A stretch of 40,663 bases of DNA from Hyphomicrobium sp. (GTDB lineage: Bacteria > Pseudomonadota > Alphaproteobacteria > Rhizobiales > Hyphomicrobiaceae), in NCBI RefSeq assembly GCF_003987855.1, contig NZ_RXIZ01000022.1, positions 101,939 to 142,601 of the forward strand. The letters run 5' to 3'. The notes below the pieces were generated by a model that saw only the letters and a list, made by a program, of their open reading frames with translations, did no database searches and was not told the origin of the DNA. This document shows, in pieces, positions 9,358-17,242 of this stretch. The translations under genes were made by a program, and so were the position numbers. Numbering within the stretch: position 1 is the stretch's first letter; each line of letters opens with the position of its first letter.

Positions 9358-9521
9358 CAGCCCATGCCGTTCACGACGTTACCGCCAAGCCGTACAAACG
9401 TGGCGATGTAGAATGCGATGACCATGAAGCCCAGCGCCAAACCGATGGCAATCGACCGCCGCCGCCGGATCCGCTCGGCGCGATGATCGATGCGCTCTGG
9501 ATGTCTAGGTTCTTCCGTCAC
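9357..9521 (-). CDS. Small CoxF-like single-helix membrane protein
   Basis: A 54-residue reading frame from GTG at 9521. The ribosome site GAGG overlaps the ctaB stop, six bases upstream of the GTG. The product has a charged, Arg-rich N-terminus (HRAERIRRRR) and one membrane helix (about residues 24-43), ending RLGGNVVNGMG. A short protein of this shape between ctaB and ctaG is a regular feature of Rhizobiales cox clusters, often labelled CoxF. Overlaps or near-abutment on both sides support it as real. Its role is not established. Confidence 0.85.
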   Translation of the reverse strand: MTEEPRHPERIDHRAERIRRRRSIAIGLALGFMVIAFYIATFVRLGGNVVNGMG

Positions 9522-9527
9522 GCTGCC

Positions 9528-10451
9528 TCACGCAAGAATTCGGCTGATAACGGCTTCGCCCAGAAGGACCGCGAACAGCAAATAGAGATAAAGGATCGAA
9601 AACCAGAAGAGCTGCCGCGCAGCCGTATCAGCTTCCCGTCCTTCGGTCGTAATGTAGACGCGCACGGCGAGGGCGAGGAAAGCTGCCCCCAAGACTGCCG
9701 AGCAAATGAGGTAGGTCACGCCACCAAGGCCAACGAAATAGGGCGCCACAGCGAGCGGTACGAGCAGCACAGAATAAATGAGGATCTGGCGCCGCGTCTC
9801 CTTGAGACCAGAGACGACCGGTAGCATCGGGACGCCGACGCGTTCGTAGTCGCGGCAGCGATACAGAGACAGCGCCCAGAAATGCGGTGGCGTCCACATG
9901 AAGATAATGAGGAAGAGCAACAGGCTGTCCAAGCTGACATCGCCAGTCACCGCCGCCCAGCCGATCATCGGAGGGAACGCACCGGCGGCGCCGCCGATGA
10001 CGATGTTGTAGGGCGTTCGCCGCTTGAGCCACATCGTGTAGACGAAAAGATAGAAGGCGATCGTAATGGCAAGAAGGACGCCGGCCGTCCAATTGACCAA
10101 CACGCCGAGGGTCAGCACGGAACAAACAGCGAGAACCCCGCCGAAGCTGAGGGCTTCTTCACCGGTAACCCGACCGCGCGGAAGCGGGCGGGCTGCCGTC
10201 CGTGCCATACGGGCGTCAATGTCAGCGTCGTACCACATGTTGAGCGCACCGGAGGCGCCTGCGCCAATGGCGATCGTGATGATCGCGATCGTTCCGAGGA
10301 TAGGATTGATGGGCCCCGGAGCAGCGAACATGGCTGCGAGCGCGGTGAAGACGACAAGCGTCATCACCCGCGGCTTCATGAGCTGAATGAAATCGCCGAC
10401 GCTCGGTTCGAACGTCAGGTCGCTTTCGCTGATTTCACTCTGGATGCTCAT
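9528..10451 (-). CDS. ctaB: Protoheme IX farnesyltransferase (heme O synthase)
   Basis: A 307-residue UbiA-type prenyltransferase with multiple membrane helices. The first Asp-rich site reads NMWYDADIDARMARTAARPLP, matching the N-x3-D-x3-D signature, and the second lies in the YRCRDYERVGVPMLP loop. It attaches a farnesyl group to heme B to make heme O, the precursor of heme A for this oxidase. The ATG is at 10451. The gene lies 84 bases downstream of ctaD, after a strong hairpin, and six bases before the CoxF-like gene. Confidence 0.96.
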   Translation of the reverse strand: MSIQSEISESDLTFEPSVGDFIQLMKPRVMTLVVFTALAAMFAAPGPINPILGTIAIITIAIGAGASGALNMWYDADIDARMARTAARPLPRGRVTGEEALSFGGVLAVCSVLTLGVLVNWTAGVLLAITIAFYLFVYTMWLKRRTPYNIVIGGAAGAFPPMIGWAAVTGDVSLDSLLLFLIIFMWTPPHFWALSLYRCRDYERVGVPMLPVVSGLKETRRQILIYSVLLVPLAVAPYFVGLGGVTYLICSAVLGAAFLALAVRVYITTEGREADTAARQLFWFSILYLYLLFAVLLGEAVISRILA

Positions 10452-10493
10452 GTGCCCGATGCCGGTTTGTATTTGATTTTATTGTTGTGGAAG

Positions 10494-10521
10494 CTGCGGA
10501 CCGAAAAGGCTCGGTCCGCAG
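10494..10521 (-). terminator. Hairpin 3' of ctaD, upstream of ctaB
   Basis: Perfect 11-bp inverted repeat CTGCGGACCGA / TCGGTCCGCAG around a six-base loop, beginning 14 bases past the ctaD stop on the minus strand. The following bases (CTTCCACAACAATAAAA) lack a T-run. It probably protects the ctaC-ctaD mRNA 3' end or attenuates read-through into ctaB, giving more subunit I and II than assembly factors. Confidence 0.6.
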
Positions 10522-10535
10522 TAGGGCATTGCCGA

Positions 10536-12161
10536 TCAGTGATGATCCGTCGAGGCGATGCGCGGCAGCGTCTCATAGGAATGGAAAGCTGGCGGTGACG
10601 GCAGCGTCCACTCGAGGGTCGTTGCACCCACGCCCCAAGGATTGCTCGCAGCCTTCTCCTTACGGATGAAGTAGGCGTAGAACATTCCGAAGAGGAACAC
10701 GAGCAAGCCGGCCGTCGTGATGTACGACCCGATCGTCGAAACACGGTTCCAGTAGGTGAAAGCCTCCGGATAATCGGCGTAATGGCGCGGCATGCCGGCA
10801 AGACCGAGGAAGTGCTGCGGGAAGAACAGCACGTTGGCGCCGATGAAGGTCAGCCAGAAGTGCAGCTTGCCCAGGAACTCACTGTACATGTAGCCGGACA
10901 TCTTCGGGAACCAGTAGTACCAGCCCGCGAAAATGGAGAACACGGCGCCGAGTGACAGCACGTAGTGGAAGTGAGCCACGACGTAGTAGGTGTTGTGCAG
11001 CTCGCGATCGATGCCGGCGTTCGAACACATGACGCCGGTGACGCCGCCGATCGTGAACAGGAAGATGAAGCCCAAGGCCCAGATCATCGGCGTGCGGAAC
11101 TGGATCGAACCACCCCACATCGTCGCGATCCACGAGAAGATCTTGATGCCGGTGGGCACCGCGATGACCATCGTCGCGAACATGAAGTAGGCCTGCGTAT
11201 CGACGCTAAGACCCGCCGTGTACATGTGGTGCGCCCAGACGACGAAGCCGACGAGACCAATGGCGACCATAGCGTAGGCCATCCCAAGATAGCCGAAGAT
11301 GGGCTTGCGCGAGAAGGTCGACACGATGTGGCTGATCATGCCGAAGCCCGGCAGGATCAGAATGTACACTTCCGGGTGACCGAAGAACCAGAACAGATGG
11401 GCGTAGAGCAGCGGATCACCGCCACCGGCCGGATCATAGAAGGTGGTGCCGAAGTTGCGGTCCGTCAGCAACATCGTGATGGCGCCGGCAAGAACCGGAA
11501 GCGACAGAAGAAGAAGGAACGCCGTCACCAAAACTGACCAGGCGAAAAGCGGCATCTTATGCAGCGTCATGCCCGGAGCGCGCATGTTGAAAATGGTCGT
11601 GATGAAGTTGATCGCGCCAAGGATCGAGGATGCGCCCGCGATGTGCAGTGAGAGGATGGCGAAATCGACGGCAGGCCCTGGATGGCCAATCTTACTCGAT
11701 AGCGGGGCGACAACGATCCAGCCCGTGCCCACACCATTCGCGTCAGCCGTACCGGGCACGAACAGCGAGATGATCAGAAGCGTGAACGCGATCGGCAGAA
11801 GCCAGAACGAGATGTTGTTCATGCGTGGGAACGCCATATCCGGCGCACCGATCATTAGAGGCACGAACCAGTTGCCGAAGCCGCCGACCATCGCGGGCAT
11901 AACCATGAAGAACACCATGATCAGGCCGTGCGCGGTGACGAATACGTTGTAGACGCCTTCGTTCGCGAAATACTGCAGACCCGGCTCACGGAGCTCAAGC
12001 CGCATCATCAGCGAGAGGAAGGCGCCGACACAGCCCGCGAAAATCGCGAACAGCAGATAAAGAGTTCCGATGTCCTTGTGGTTGGTCGAAAAGAACCAGC
12101 GCTTGAAGAATGGCGGGGCGTGATCGTGGTCGTCCCCCGCTACATGTGCCGTGCTTCCCAT
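10536..12161 (-). CDS. ctaD: Cytochrome c oxidase subunit I (aa3 type)
   Basis: A 541-residue, twelve-helix heme-copper oxidase core. Heme a and a3/CuB ligands are in place: His78 in AHGLIMVFF, His262/Tyr266 in HPEVY, His311-His312, and His397/His399 in AHFHY. Proton-path residues are present: D-path Asp108 in [12 protein letters not shown], Glu264, and Lys340 in PTGIKIFSW. One position is odd: the usual HDTYY is His389-Asn390-TYY. The Asp that normally helps bind the non-redox Mg/Mn is therefore Asn; the codon read on the minus strand is AAC. The start is ATG at 12161. ctaC lies 81 bases upstream and ctaB downstream after a hairpin. Confidence 0.98.
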   Translation of the reverse strand: MGSTAHVAGDDHDHAPPFFKRWFFSTNHKDIGTLYLLFAIFAGCVGAFLSLMMRLELREPGLQYFANEGVYNVFVTAHGLIMVFFMVMPAMVGGFGNWFVPLMIGAPDMAFPRMNNISFWLLPIAFTLLIISLFVPGTADANGVGTGWIVVAPLSSKIGHPGPAVDFAILSLHIAGASSILGAINFITTIFNMRAPGMTLHKMPLFAWSVLVTAFLLLLSLPVLAGAITMLLTDRNFGTTFYDPAGGGDPLLYAHLFWFFGHPEVYILILPGFGMISHIVSTFSRKPIFGYLGMAYAMVAIGLVGFVVWAHHMYTAGLSVDTQAYFMFATMVIAVPTGIKIFSWIATMWGGSIQFRTPMIWALGFIFLFTIGGVTGVMCSNAGIDRELHNTYYVVAHFHYVLSLGAVFSIFAGWYYWFPKMSGYMYSEFLGKLHFWLTFIGANVLFFPQHFLGLAGMPRHYADYPEAFTYWNRVSTIGSYITTAGLLVFLFGMFYAYFIRKEKAASNPWGVGATTLEWTLPSPPAFHSYETLPRIASTDHH

Positions 12162-12242
12162 ATCGTAAAGCCCTTGTCCCGGTAGTTTTTCCGATGTTCT
12201 TTTTTTGTCGCTTTTACTGCGTGAGGCAGCAGGCGCCGTGAT

Positions 12243-13226
12243 TTACTGCGCCTGCGCTACCGACTGCTCAATGACGGCTTGGCTTGCGGTGTCGGCGTCG
12301 AGAATTTCCTGCGCCTTCTTTCCGTCCTTAGCCTTCAGAGCGCCCATCCATACATCATACACAGGCTGCTCGACGACGCGGACAACGATCGGCATCGCAG
12401 AATGCAGCTTACCGCATAAGACCATGCACTGACCAAAGAAAGAGCCGATTTTGGTAGGCTTGAACCACACGGCTGCCGTGCGGCCTGGAACGGCCTGCTG
12501 CTTGGCCCCGAACGACGGCACAGCCCATTGGTGGATGACGTCGTTGGATGTGACGAGAACCACAACGTTCTTGTTAACAGGAACCGCGATTTCGCGATCG
12601 ACCGACAGTCGGCGGATCTTCTTGTCCTCCTTCCAGAGGGGAAGAGAGTCGGTATAGAGCGCGTTGTGAAGCTCGGCACCCTCGAGAGCGCCATACTTTT
12701 TATCGAAAGCTTCCTCGCCCAACTTAGCGCGCAGCAAATCCTCGTCGTTGATGATGTTCGAGGTGACCGTCACCTTATCATCGACGTACTCGTGCTCCCA
12801 GAACCAGGCGTCGCCGATCGCCTTGATGGTCACATCAGCCTTCGGGAAGGTGTACTGATTGAACAGCAGGTGGAAGGAGGGAAGGGCGATCGCCACCAGG
12901 ATCAGGATCGGCACGATCGTCCAAGCAACTTCCAGCAACGTATGGTGGGTCGTGCGCGAAGGGGTCGGATTGCTCTTCTCATTGAAGCGGAACATCACCC
13001 AGACCATCAACACGAGCACGAAAAGCACGATGACCGTAATGATGATGTTGACCAAATCGAAGAGGCGGCTGATCTCATCCATCAAAGGCGTTGCGGAGAG
13101 CTGCAAACCCAGCTGCCCCTGCGAGGGCTGGCCTAGCCCTGCGAGCGCCGGTGTTACGCCACCGAGAGCAATCGCCAAACACGCGGCCGCCATAACGGCA
13201 ACCGCGCCAAACATCCTCTTCGACAT
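12243..13226 (-). CDS. ctaC: Cytochrome c oxidase subunit II (CuA)
   Basis: A 327-residue subunit II: signal peptide (cleavage near residue 29), two membrane helices (about 57-80 and 98-121) and the periplasmic CuA domain. CuA ligands His232, Cys267, Cys271, His275 and Met278 are present. The residue between the cysteines that is normally Glu (CxExC), which donates its carbonyl to CuA and its side chain to Mg, is Val269 (CMVLC). The aromatic electron-entry segment reads WFWEHEY. The frame extends upstream to GTG at 13250, but ATG 13226 has GGGAG seven bases away and gives a clean signal peptide, so it is chosen. It is probably the first gene of the oxidase operon. Confidence 0.96.
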   Translation of the reverse strand: MSKRMFGAVAVMAAACLAIALGGVTPALAGLGQPSQGQLGLQLSATPLMDEISRLFDLVNIIITVIVLFVLVLMVWVMFRFNEKSNPTPSRTTHHTLLEVAWTIVPILILVAIALPSFHLLFNQYTFPKADVTIKAIGDAWFWEHEYVDDKVTVTSNIINDEDLLRAKLGEEAFDKKYGALEGAELHNALYTDSLPLWKEDKKIRRLSVDREIAVPVNKNVVVLVTSNDVIHQWAVPSFGAKQQAVPGRTAAVWFKPTKIGSFFGQCMVLCGKLHSAMPIVVRVVEQPVYDVWMGALKAKDGKKAQEILDADTASQAVIEQSVAQAQ

Positions 13227-13610
13227 TCCTTCGCTCCCAGTTCGTCGCACCAGATCTTGCCTGACGCGACAGCCTCCCTTGATTTGTCCGCCGGCGAGCG
13301 AACAATCCCCGTTTCGTTATTGCCCGGCCTCGAAACCGGGAACGATCCGAACGTGCTCGGACCGTATGCCTCATCGTTTTGTTAAGGCGGGTTGATAAAA
13401 AGCACAATCCGCTCAAGCGTCTCAAGTCAACTTTTCTGCGTCATTTATTCGCGAAATTCGTGCGCGACGTCAGCGAATCAACGACTTTGGTCGAGCCGCT
13501 CTCACCTCCGGCGACGACAGAATTCGGCCGAAATCCTAGTCGAGGTAGCGCAGGCTTTCCCGTCACCCTTTCCGACAACTGGGCGCCGCCCGCGAAACAA
13601 GGACACTGGC
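13227..13610. other. Divergent intergenic region, ctaC and IalB-like gene
   Basis: This 384-base stretch separates ctaC from the plus-strand IalB-like gene and must hold both promoters. The only structure seen is a weak 5-bp hairpin at 13323-13340 (CCCGG/CCGGG) in the ctaC leader. No convincing -35/-10 pair or regulator box was found. Longer frames running through it do not look like coding sequence. Confidence 0.4.
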
Positions 13611-14219
13611 TTGTCGCTGCAAAATAGCGGGTTCCCGAGCGGATCCCTCATCCTGACGCGGCTGTTGGAGGCGGTTTTCCCCCGCAATTGGCCAATCGTG
13701 TCGCGTGCGCTGGTGTTGGCACTGTTCGCAGTTGCACATCTCGGTCTGATGGTGTCTCTCGCGGGAGGTGCGCATGCGGTGGACGCGCCGGAGGGGACTG
13801 TCAAAGCCCAGCACGGCGATTGGCAGGTCGTGTGCAAAGAGCCGCCACCGGGCGCCAAGAATGGCGTCTGCGCGCTCGTTCAGAGCGTTACTGCCGAAGA
13901 CAAGAACAACATCGGCCTAACGGTCTATTTCCAGAAATTCTCGAACGGCACCCGCGTTCTTCGGGTCTTCGCGCCGCTCGGCGTGCTGCTCCCGCCAGGC
14001 CTTGGCCTGAAGATCGATGACAAAGACGTAGGCCATGCTCCCTTTCTACGCTGCCACAGCTTTGCCTGTTATGCTCAGGTCGTCGTCGAAGACTCGCTCA
14101 TTCAACAGCTGAAGACCGGCAAAACGGCGATCTTCATCATCTTCCAAACCGAGGAGGCGGGAATCGGCATTCCGATTTCGCTCAAGGGGTTCGCCGAGGC
14201 GCTTGACGAGCTGAAATAA
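13611..14219 (+). CDS. Invasion-associated locus B (IalB) family protein
   Basis: A 202-residue secreted protein of the IalB family. A long signal segment (hydrophobic core SRALVLALFAVAHLGLMVSL, ending AHA) precedes the domain, which opens with HGDWQVVCK. Four cysteines (VVCK, GVCAL, LRCHSFAC) match the family's usual disulfide pattern. IalB proteins are periplasmic or outer membrane proteins of uncertain function, widespread in non-pathogenic Rhizobiales. The chosen start is TTG at 13611, which has AAGGA seven bases upstream. A GTG at 13698 would also give a signal peptide but has no ribosome site. It is convergent with the phasin-like gene, 11 bases apart. Confidence 0.85.
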   Translation: MSLQNSGFPSGSLILTRLLEAVFPRNWPIVSRALVLALFAVAHLGLMVSLAGGAHAVDAPEGTVKAQHGDWQVVCKEPPPGAKNGVCALVQSVTAEDKNNIGLTVYFQKFSNGTRVLRVFAPLGVLLPPGLGLKIDDKDVGHAPFLRCHSFACYAQVVVEDSLIQQLKTGKTAIFIIFQTEEAGIGIPISLKGFAEALDELK

Positions 14220-14230
14220 GCAAAGCGCCG

Positions 14231-14653
14231 TCAGGCAACCCAGCGTTCAAGCGGTGCAACCTCACCGCGATCGAGCAGGATCAGAGTATCTCGCGCAGGC
14301 TTCTTGGGTAGCTGAAGCACCTCAGGATTTGTCGCCGATTCAGCCGCGGTTTCCACGACCGCAGCCATGCGGGGAGCCACCTCGGCATATTGCTGGATCA
14401 TCGTCGACCAAAGCAGCGCGTTGGCATTCAGGAAGTCGTTCGGAGTGGTCGGGCGCATCCATTGATAGGCCCATTGAACAACCGCGCGGGTCTGCTTCGC
14501 CTGCAATCCTGCGAGTTCAAGCTGTGTTCTGCCAATTGCTTTCAGGGTCGGCTGCCACAAGCATGACGTCATGTCAGCAGCTTCGAACATATACTGGAAC
14601 GCTGAATAGTATAGGGAAGTATTCCTGTCGGATACCTCAACCGTTTCTTCCAT
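14231..14653 (-). CDS. Phasin-like helical protein
   Basis: A 140-residue soluble, mostly helical protein. ATG 14653 has GGAGG six bases upstream, which decides the start over TTG 14677. The composition (Ala, Gln, Trp and Met in amphipathic helices, for example QLELAGLQAKQTRAVVQWAYQW) and the Ala-rich middle AAVVETAAESA resemble phasins that coat polyhydroxyalkanoate granules. The C-terminus (PARDTLILLDRGEVAPLERWVA) is not recognised. The phasin call is moderate; no PHA synthase is nearby. Confidence 0.6.
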   Translation of the reverse strand: MEETVEVSDRNTSLYYSAFQYMFEAADMTSCLWQPTLKAIGRTQLELAGLQAKQTRAVVQWAYQWMRPTTPNDFLNANALLWSTMIQQYAEVAPRMAAVVETAAESATNPEVLQLPKKPARDTLILLDRGEVAPLERWVA

Positions 14654-14915
14654 TTCTGTCCTCCCAACTCTGAGCAATGGCGGACTAATTCGAGAGTTCG
14701 CTTATTTTTGGGCGCTCAGACACAAATGCCAGCGCCATATTGTTCGTTAGTACCACGGCTCGACTGCACCCGCAGTTCACAGATGTGTGGGGCTGCGTAA
14801 CACATCCATCACGTCCGCGTTTTGCGAACGGTCAACTGTCTGGTTCGGCGGCGAAGGCGATGGCACGCGCGCAGCCACTTACTTGAGATCTTCTGATCGT
14901 TCCCTTTTGTTCTTC

Positions 14916-14944
14916 TTGACGAAAACGGAGACCGCGGCGTTATG
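14916..14944 (+). promoter_or_regulatory. Candidate sigma70-type promoter for the BcsS-like gene
   Basis: TTGACG at 14916-14921 is followed by exactly 17 bases and GTTATG at 14939-14944, about 30 bases before the ATG at 14977. It is the only plausible promoter pair seen in the 323-base gap 14654-14976, which otherwise holds nothing recognisable. Confidence 0.35.
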
Positions 14945-14976
14945 TGCGTCCAGTCTAATACTTTAGTAGTGTTCGC

Positions 14977-15816
14977 ATGCGTTGGGGGCCTCGTCGACGA
15001 ACAGGCGTTTTTTGGTGGATGGCCCCTTTCGCCGTGGTCGCCGCCATCACCTCGACGTCTGCCGCGTCTGACGAAATTGGCGGACGTCCATCAACCTATG
15101 GTTGGCGCGAAGTTTCCGGCGGCGTGGACGCTGCTCGCGATCAGTGGCTGTTTTATTCGGGCGCTACGATCGCGCCGTTCAGTCGCGATATCTACAGTGA
15201 CGGCTGGCGGCTTCGGTTCGGCGGTGGTTATGGCCAATACGGCTACGACGCGATCGGTCCGCACACGAATTGCGGAGACGCCACTCAAAATGACATCTGT
15301 ACTGAAACAGACCGGCGAACGCGGCATTTCAGGGTTTCGCACTCCTATGCCGAAGCGCTTCTCGGATATTATCTGCAGCTTGGACAGTTGACCGCGAAGG
15401 CGTTCGCCGGCGCTGCGATGACGACCAATCATCATCTCAACGGCCAAGATGCTTCGCACGATGACGACGGAACAGAATTCGGGGTCAAAGGCGCGCTTGA
15501 GCTATGGCTTACGCTGAACGATCAATCCTGGACCTCATTAGATCTCAGCTACTCGACGGCCAGGAATGAATCGGCGTCGCGGTGGCGCGCGGGGTGGAGA
15601 ATAACGCCTTCCCTGTCGGTCGGCCCAGAACTGCGCTATGACAAGAACATCGAGAGCGGTGATGGCGCGTGGAACGGGCGAAGCGGACTCTTTGCTCGTT
15701 ACGAATGGCAGGGCGGGGAAATCTCTGCCGCAGGCGGAGCTGCATGGTGGGTCGATGATTGGGAACCAAAAGATCCCTCTGCGTACGGCACGCTCAATGT
15801 TCTATTTCAGTATTGA
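14977..15816 (+). CDS. BcsS-like outer membrane beta-barrel protein
   Basis: A 279-residue secreted protein with a signal peptide ending near ITSTSAASDE. The rest is made of alternating amphipathic strands rich in Gly, Trp and Tyr: WLFYSGATIAPF, WRLRFGGGYGQYGY, AEALLGYYLQLGQLTAKAFAG, GWRITPSLSVGPELRYD. It ends in a C-terminal Tyr after YGTLNVLFQY. This matches the BcsS family (cellulose biosynthesis protein S) of Rhizobiales. No cellulose synthase genes are in the window, so the link to cellulose is by family only. The ATG at 14977 is used; ATG 15019 with GGTGG is an alternative. Confidence 0.75.
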   Translation: MRWGPRRRTGVFWWMAPFAVVAAITSTSAASDEIGGRPSTYGWREVSGGVDAARDQWLFYSGATIAPFSRDIYSDGWRLRFGGGYGQYGYDAIGPHTNCGDATQNDICTETDRRTRHFRVSHSYAEALLGYYLQLGQLTAKAFAGAAMTTNHHLNGQDASHDDDGTEFGVKGALELWLTLNDQSWTSLDLSYSTARNESASRWRAGWRITPSLSVGPELRYDKNIESGDGAWNGRSGLFARYEWQGGEISAAGGAAWWVDDWEPKDPSAYGTLNVLFQY

Positions 15817-15850
15817 GCGTGGTCGCTGTGCTTGGTCAGGGCCTGGCCGC

Positions 15851-16186
15851 ATGCGTCTGCTCGCTTCCCGGTCATTATTGTGGAACATCATGCTCAAGGT
15901 CTCAGGCGCGACTTGCTTCGTCTATGTTGCGAATTTGCTCATAGCCACCGGCCCGCGAGCCGACACATGCGCGCCGTCGCCCGTCAGTACCCGCGGTGAA
16001 GAATCCCGATTTGAATGGACCGCGAAAGCGAAGACCCGCGCGAACTGGCGGGCGAAAGTGAGGGCTATACCTTCTCTCGGTCCCGACTACGCCAACTGGG
16101 CGCGTGCGGAGAACACCGAAGAGCGTTGTCTTTCCGGCCCGAATGGCACCGTTTGCACATTCACAGGAACGCCTTGTCGACCGTAG
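15851..16186 (+). CDS. Small secreted Cys-containing protein
   Basis: A protein of 111 residues from ATG 15851, or 98 from ATG 15890. Both give a signal peptide ending near GPRADTCAP. The mature part carries the pattern WRAKV...LGPDYANWARAENTEERC then C...GTPCRP. I recall comparable short secreted proteins in Rhizobiales with the W..kV...G..Y..W..A....C pattern, but no function. It lies 34 bases after the BcsS-like stop on the same strand and may be co-transcribed. The start is uncertain because neither ATG has a strong ribosome site. Confidence 0.65.
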   Translation: MRLLASRSLLWNIMLKVSGATCFVYVANLLIATGPRADTCAPSPVSTRGEESRFEWTAKAKTRANWRAKVRAIPSLGPDYANWARAENTEERCLSGPNGTVCTFTGTPCRP

Positions 16187-16358
16187 TGCTCACGGAGGCG
16201 GAAAAGATTCCGCTTCGCCTTCTTGAAATCTCAAGCTCGGAGACCAAGCTCTGTCACGTCTAGTTGAGCCGAGTTGGTGCAATTTGCTGAGTTGCTGATA
16301 GCCCTCTGGCCATGATCGAGCGCGGAATCCGCCCGGCCCCAAGGCTCGGGCGGTTAAG

Positions 16359-16394
16359 AGAGGAGCGGTGGGCTGCGGGACCTACCGCTCCTCT
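16359..16394 (+). terminator. Hairpin terminator candidate after the secreted-protein gene
   Basis: Perfect 11-bp stem AGAGGAGCGGT / ACCGCTCCTCT with a 14-base loop, followed by TTTAGAC. It sits 172 bases past the last upstream gene and before the TetR promoter, so it would insulate the efflux operon. The arms resemble those of the hairpin at 38462-38496. Confidence 0.6.
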
Positions 16395-16500
16395 TTAGAC
16401 ATTCTTTGAACCAGCTGATCCTATTGTAATTTCCGCTCGTGCGATGGCGCTCGACGTGCCGAGGCGCAACCGCCAGCTGAGCGTGAAAAATTTCCAAAAC

Positions 16501-16557
16501 GAACAATCATTCGCCTTGACTGCACCGCAATCCGAGCCCAAACAGAACGCTCATTCG
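16501..16557 (+). promoter_or_regulatory. Paired TetR operator-like repeats around a candidate promoter
   Basis: The 13-base word GAACnnTCATTCG occurs twice, at 16501-16513 (GAACAATCATTCG) and 16545-16557 (GAACGCTCATTCG), spaced 44 bases, about four helical turns. Each is an imperfect palindrome (GAA..TTC), as expected for TetR-type operators of RND operons. A TTGACT at 16516-16521 lies between the copies, and the second copy covers the -10 region and the leader. Autorepression by the adjacent TetR gene is inferred. Confidence 0.6.
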
Positions 16558-16579
16558 TTTTTATGGAACCTCGGACCGC

Positions 16580-17242
16580 ATGCCGAAGCTTCGTCCAGAC
16601 ACACAGCGCGCCCGACGGGAAAACATCCTTGATGCGGCGCTCACGTGCTTTACGCGCGGCGGATTCCACGCGACGACGATGCAGATGATCTGCCAGGAGG
16701 CCGGCGTCTCACCCGGCGCTCTCTATGTCTACTTCGACAGCAAGGAAGCTTTGATCGCTGGGTTGTGCGAACGGGATCGCGCGGAATTCGCGGAACGGTT
16801 TGCAGCGCTGGCGCAAGCACCAGATTTCCTCGAGGCGTTAGGTCAGCTTGGACAACACTATTTCGTAGACGAGCCCGCGGAGAAGCAGCGCTTCGCGGTG
16901 GAAATGGGGATCGAATCGACGCGCAATCCGCGCATCGCAGAAATCTTCATGAGCGTCGATCGCTTTTGCAACGATAGCTTCGAAGCGCTGTTCCTTCGAT
17001 TGGAAGCGGAGGGGCGCATCGCGCCGATCGTCGACATTCCCACGTTGGTCAAGGTGTTCAATGTTTTCGGCGACGGCATGTTCTGGCGCCGCGCGATCGA
17101 TCCCGATGCCGACATTGCGGCTGTTCTGCCCATCGTCGTCAATCTCGTCAGCGGCCTTCTCAATCCGCAGAAGCCATCGCCCAAGCGCGAGACGAAGGCG
17201 CAATCGAAGTTGAAGAGCCCTATTCGGGAGGCTCGCCAATGA
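16580..17242 (+). CDS. TetR family transcriptional repressor of the efflux operon
   Basis: A 220-residue TetR/AcrR regulator. The N-terminal DNA-binding domain reads ARRENILDAALTCFTRGGF, then the helix-turn-helix TTMQMICQEAGVSPGALYVYF (about 33-54). The C-terminal ligand-binding domain is variable and ends in a basic tail. It starts with ATG at 16580. Its stop overlaps the adaptor gene's ATG by four bases (ATGA), so it is the first gene of the RND operon and is probably autoregulated through the repeats just upstream. Confidence 0.93.
   Translation: MPKLRPDTQRARRENILDAALTCFTRGGFHATTMQMICQEAGVSPGALYVYFDSKEALIAGLCERDRAEFAERFAALAQAPDFLEALGQLGQHYFVDEPAEKQRFAVEMGIESTRNPRIAEIFMSVDRFCNDSFEALFLRLEAEGRIAPIVDIPTLVKVFNVFGDGMFWRRAIDPDADIAAVLPIVVNLVSGLLNPQKPSPKRETKAQSKLKSPIREARQ

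Noticed and set aside
9882-10598. A 238-codon plus-strand frame opposite ctaB
   Set aside because: Its composition is that of a shadow (charged, no hydrophobic core), and it crosses the ctaB start and the ctaD-ctaB hairpin.
12528-13136. A 202-codon plus-strand frame opposite ctaC
   Set aside because: Antisense shadow of subunit II with no start signal and no recognisable fold.
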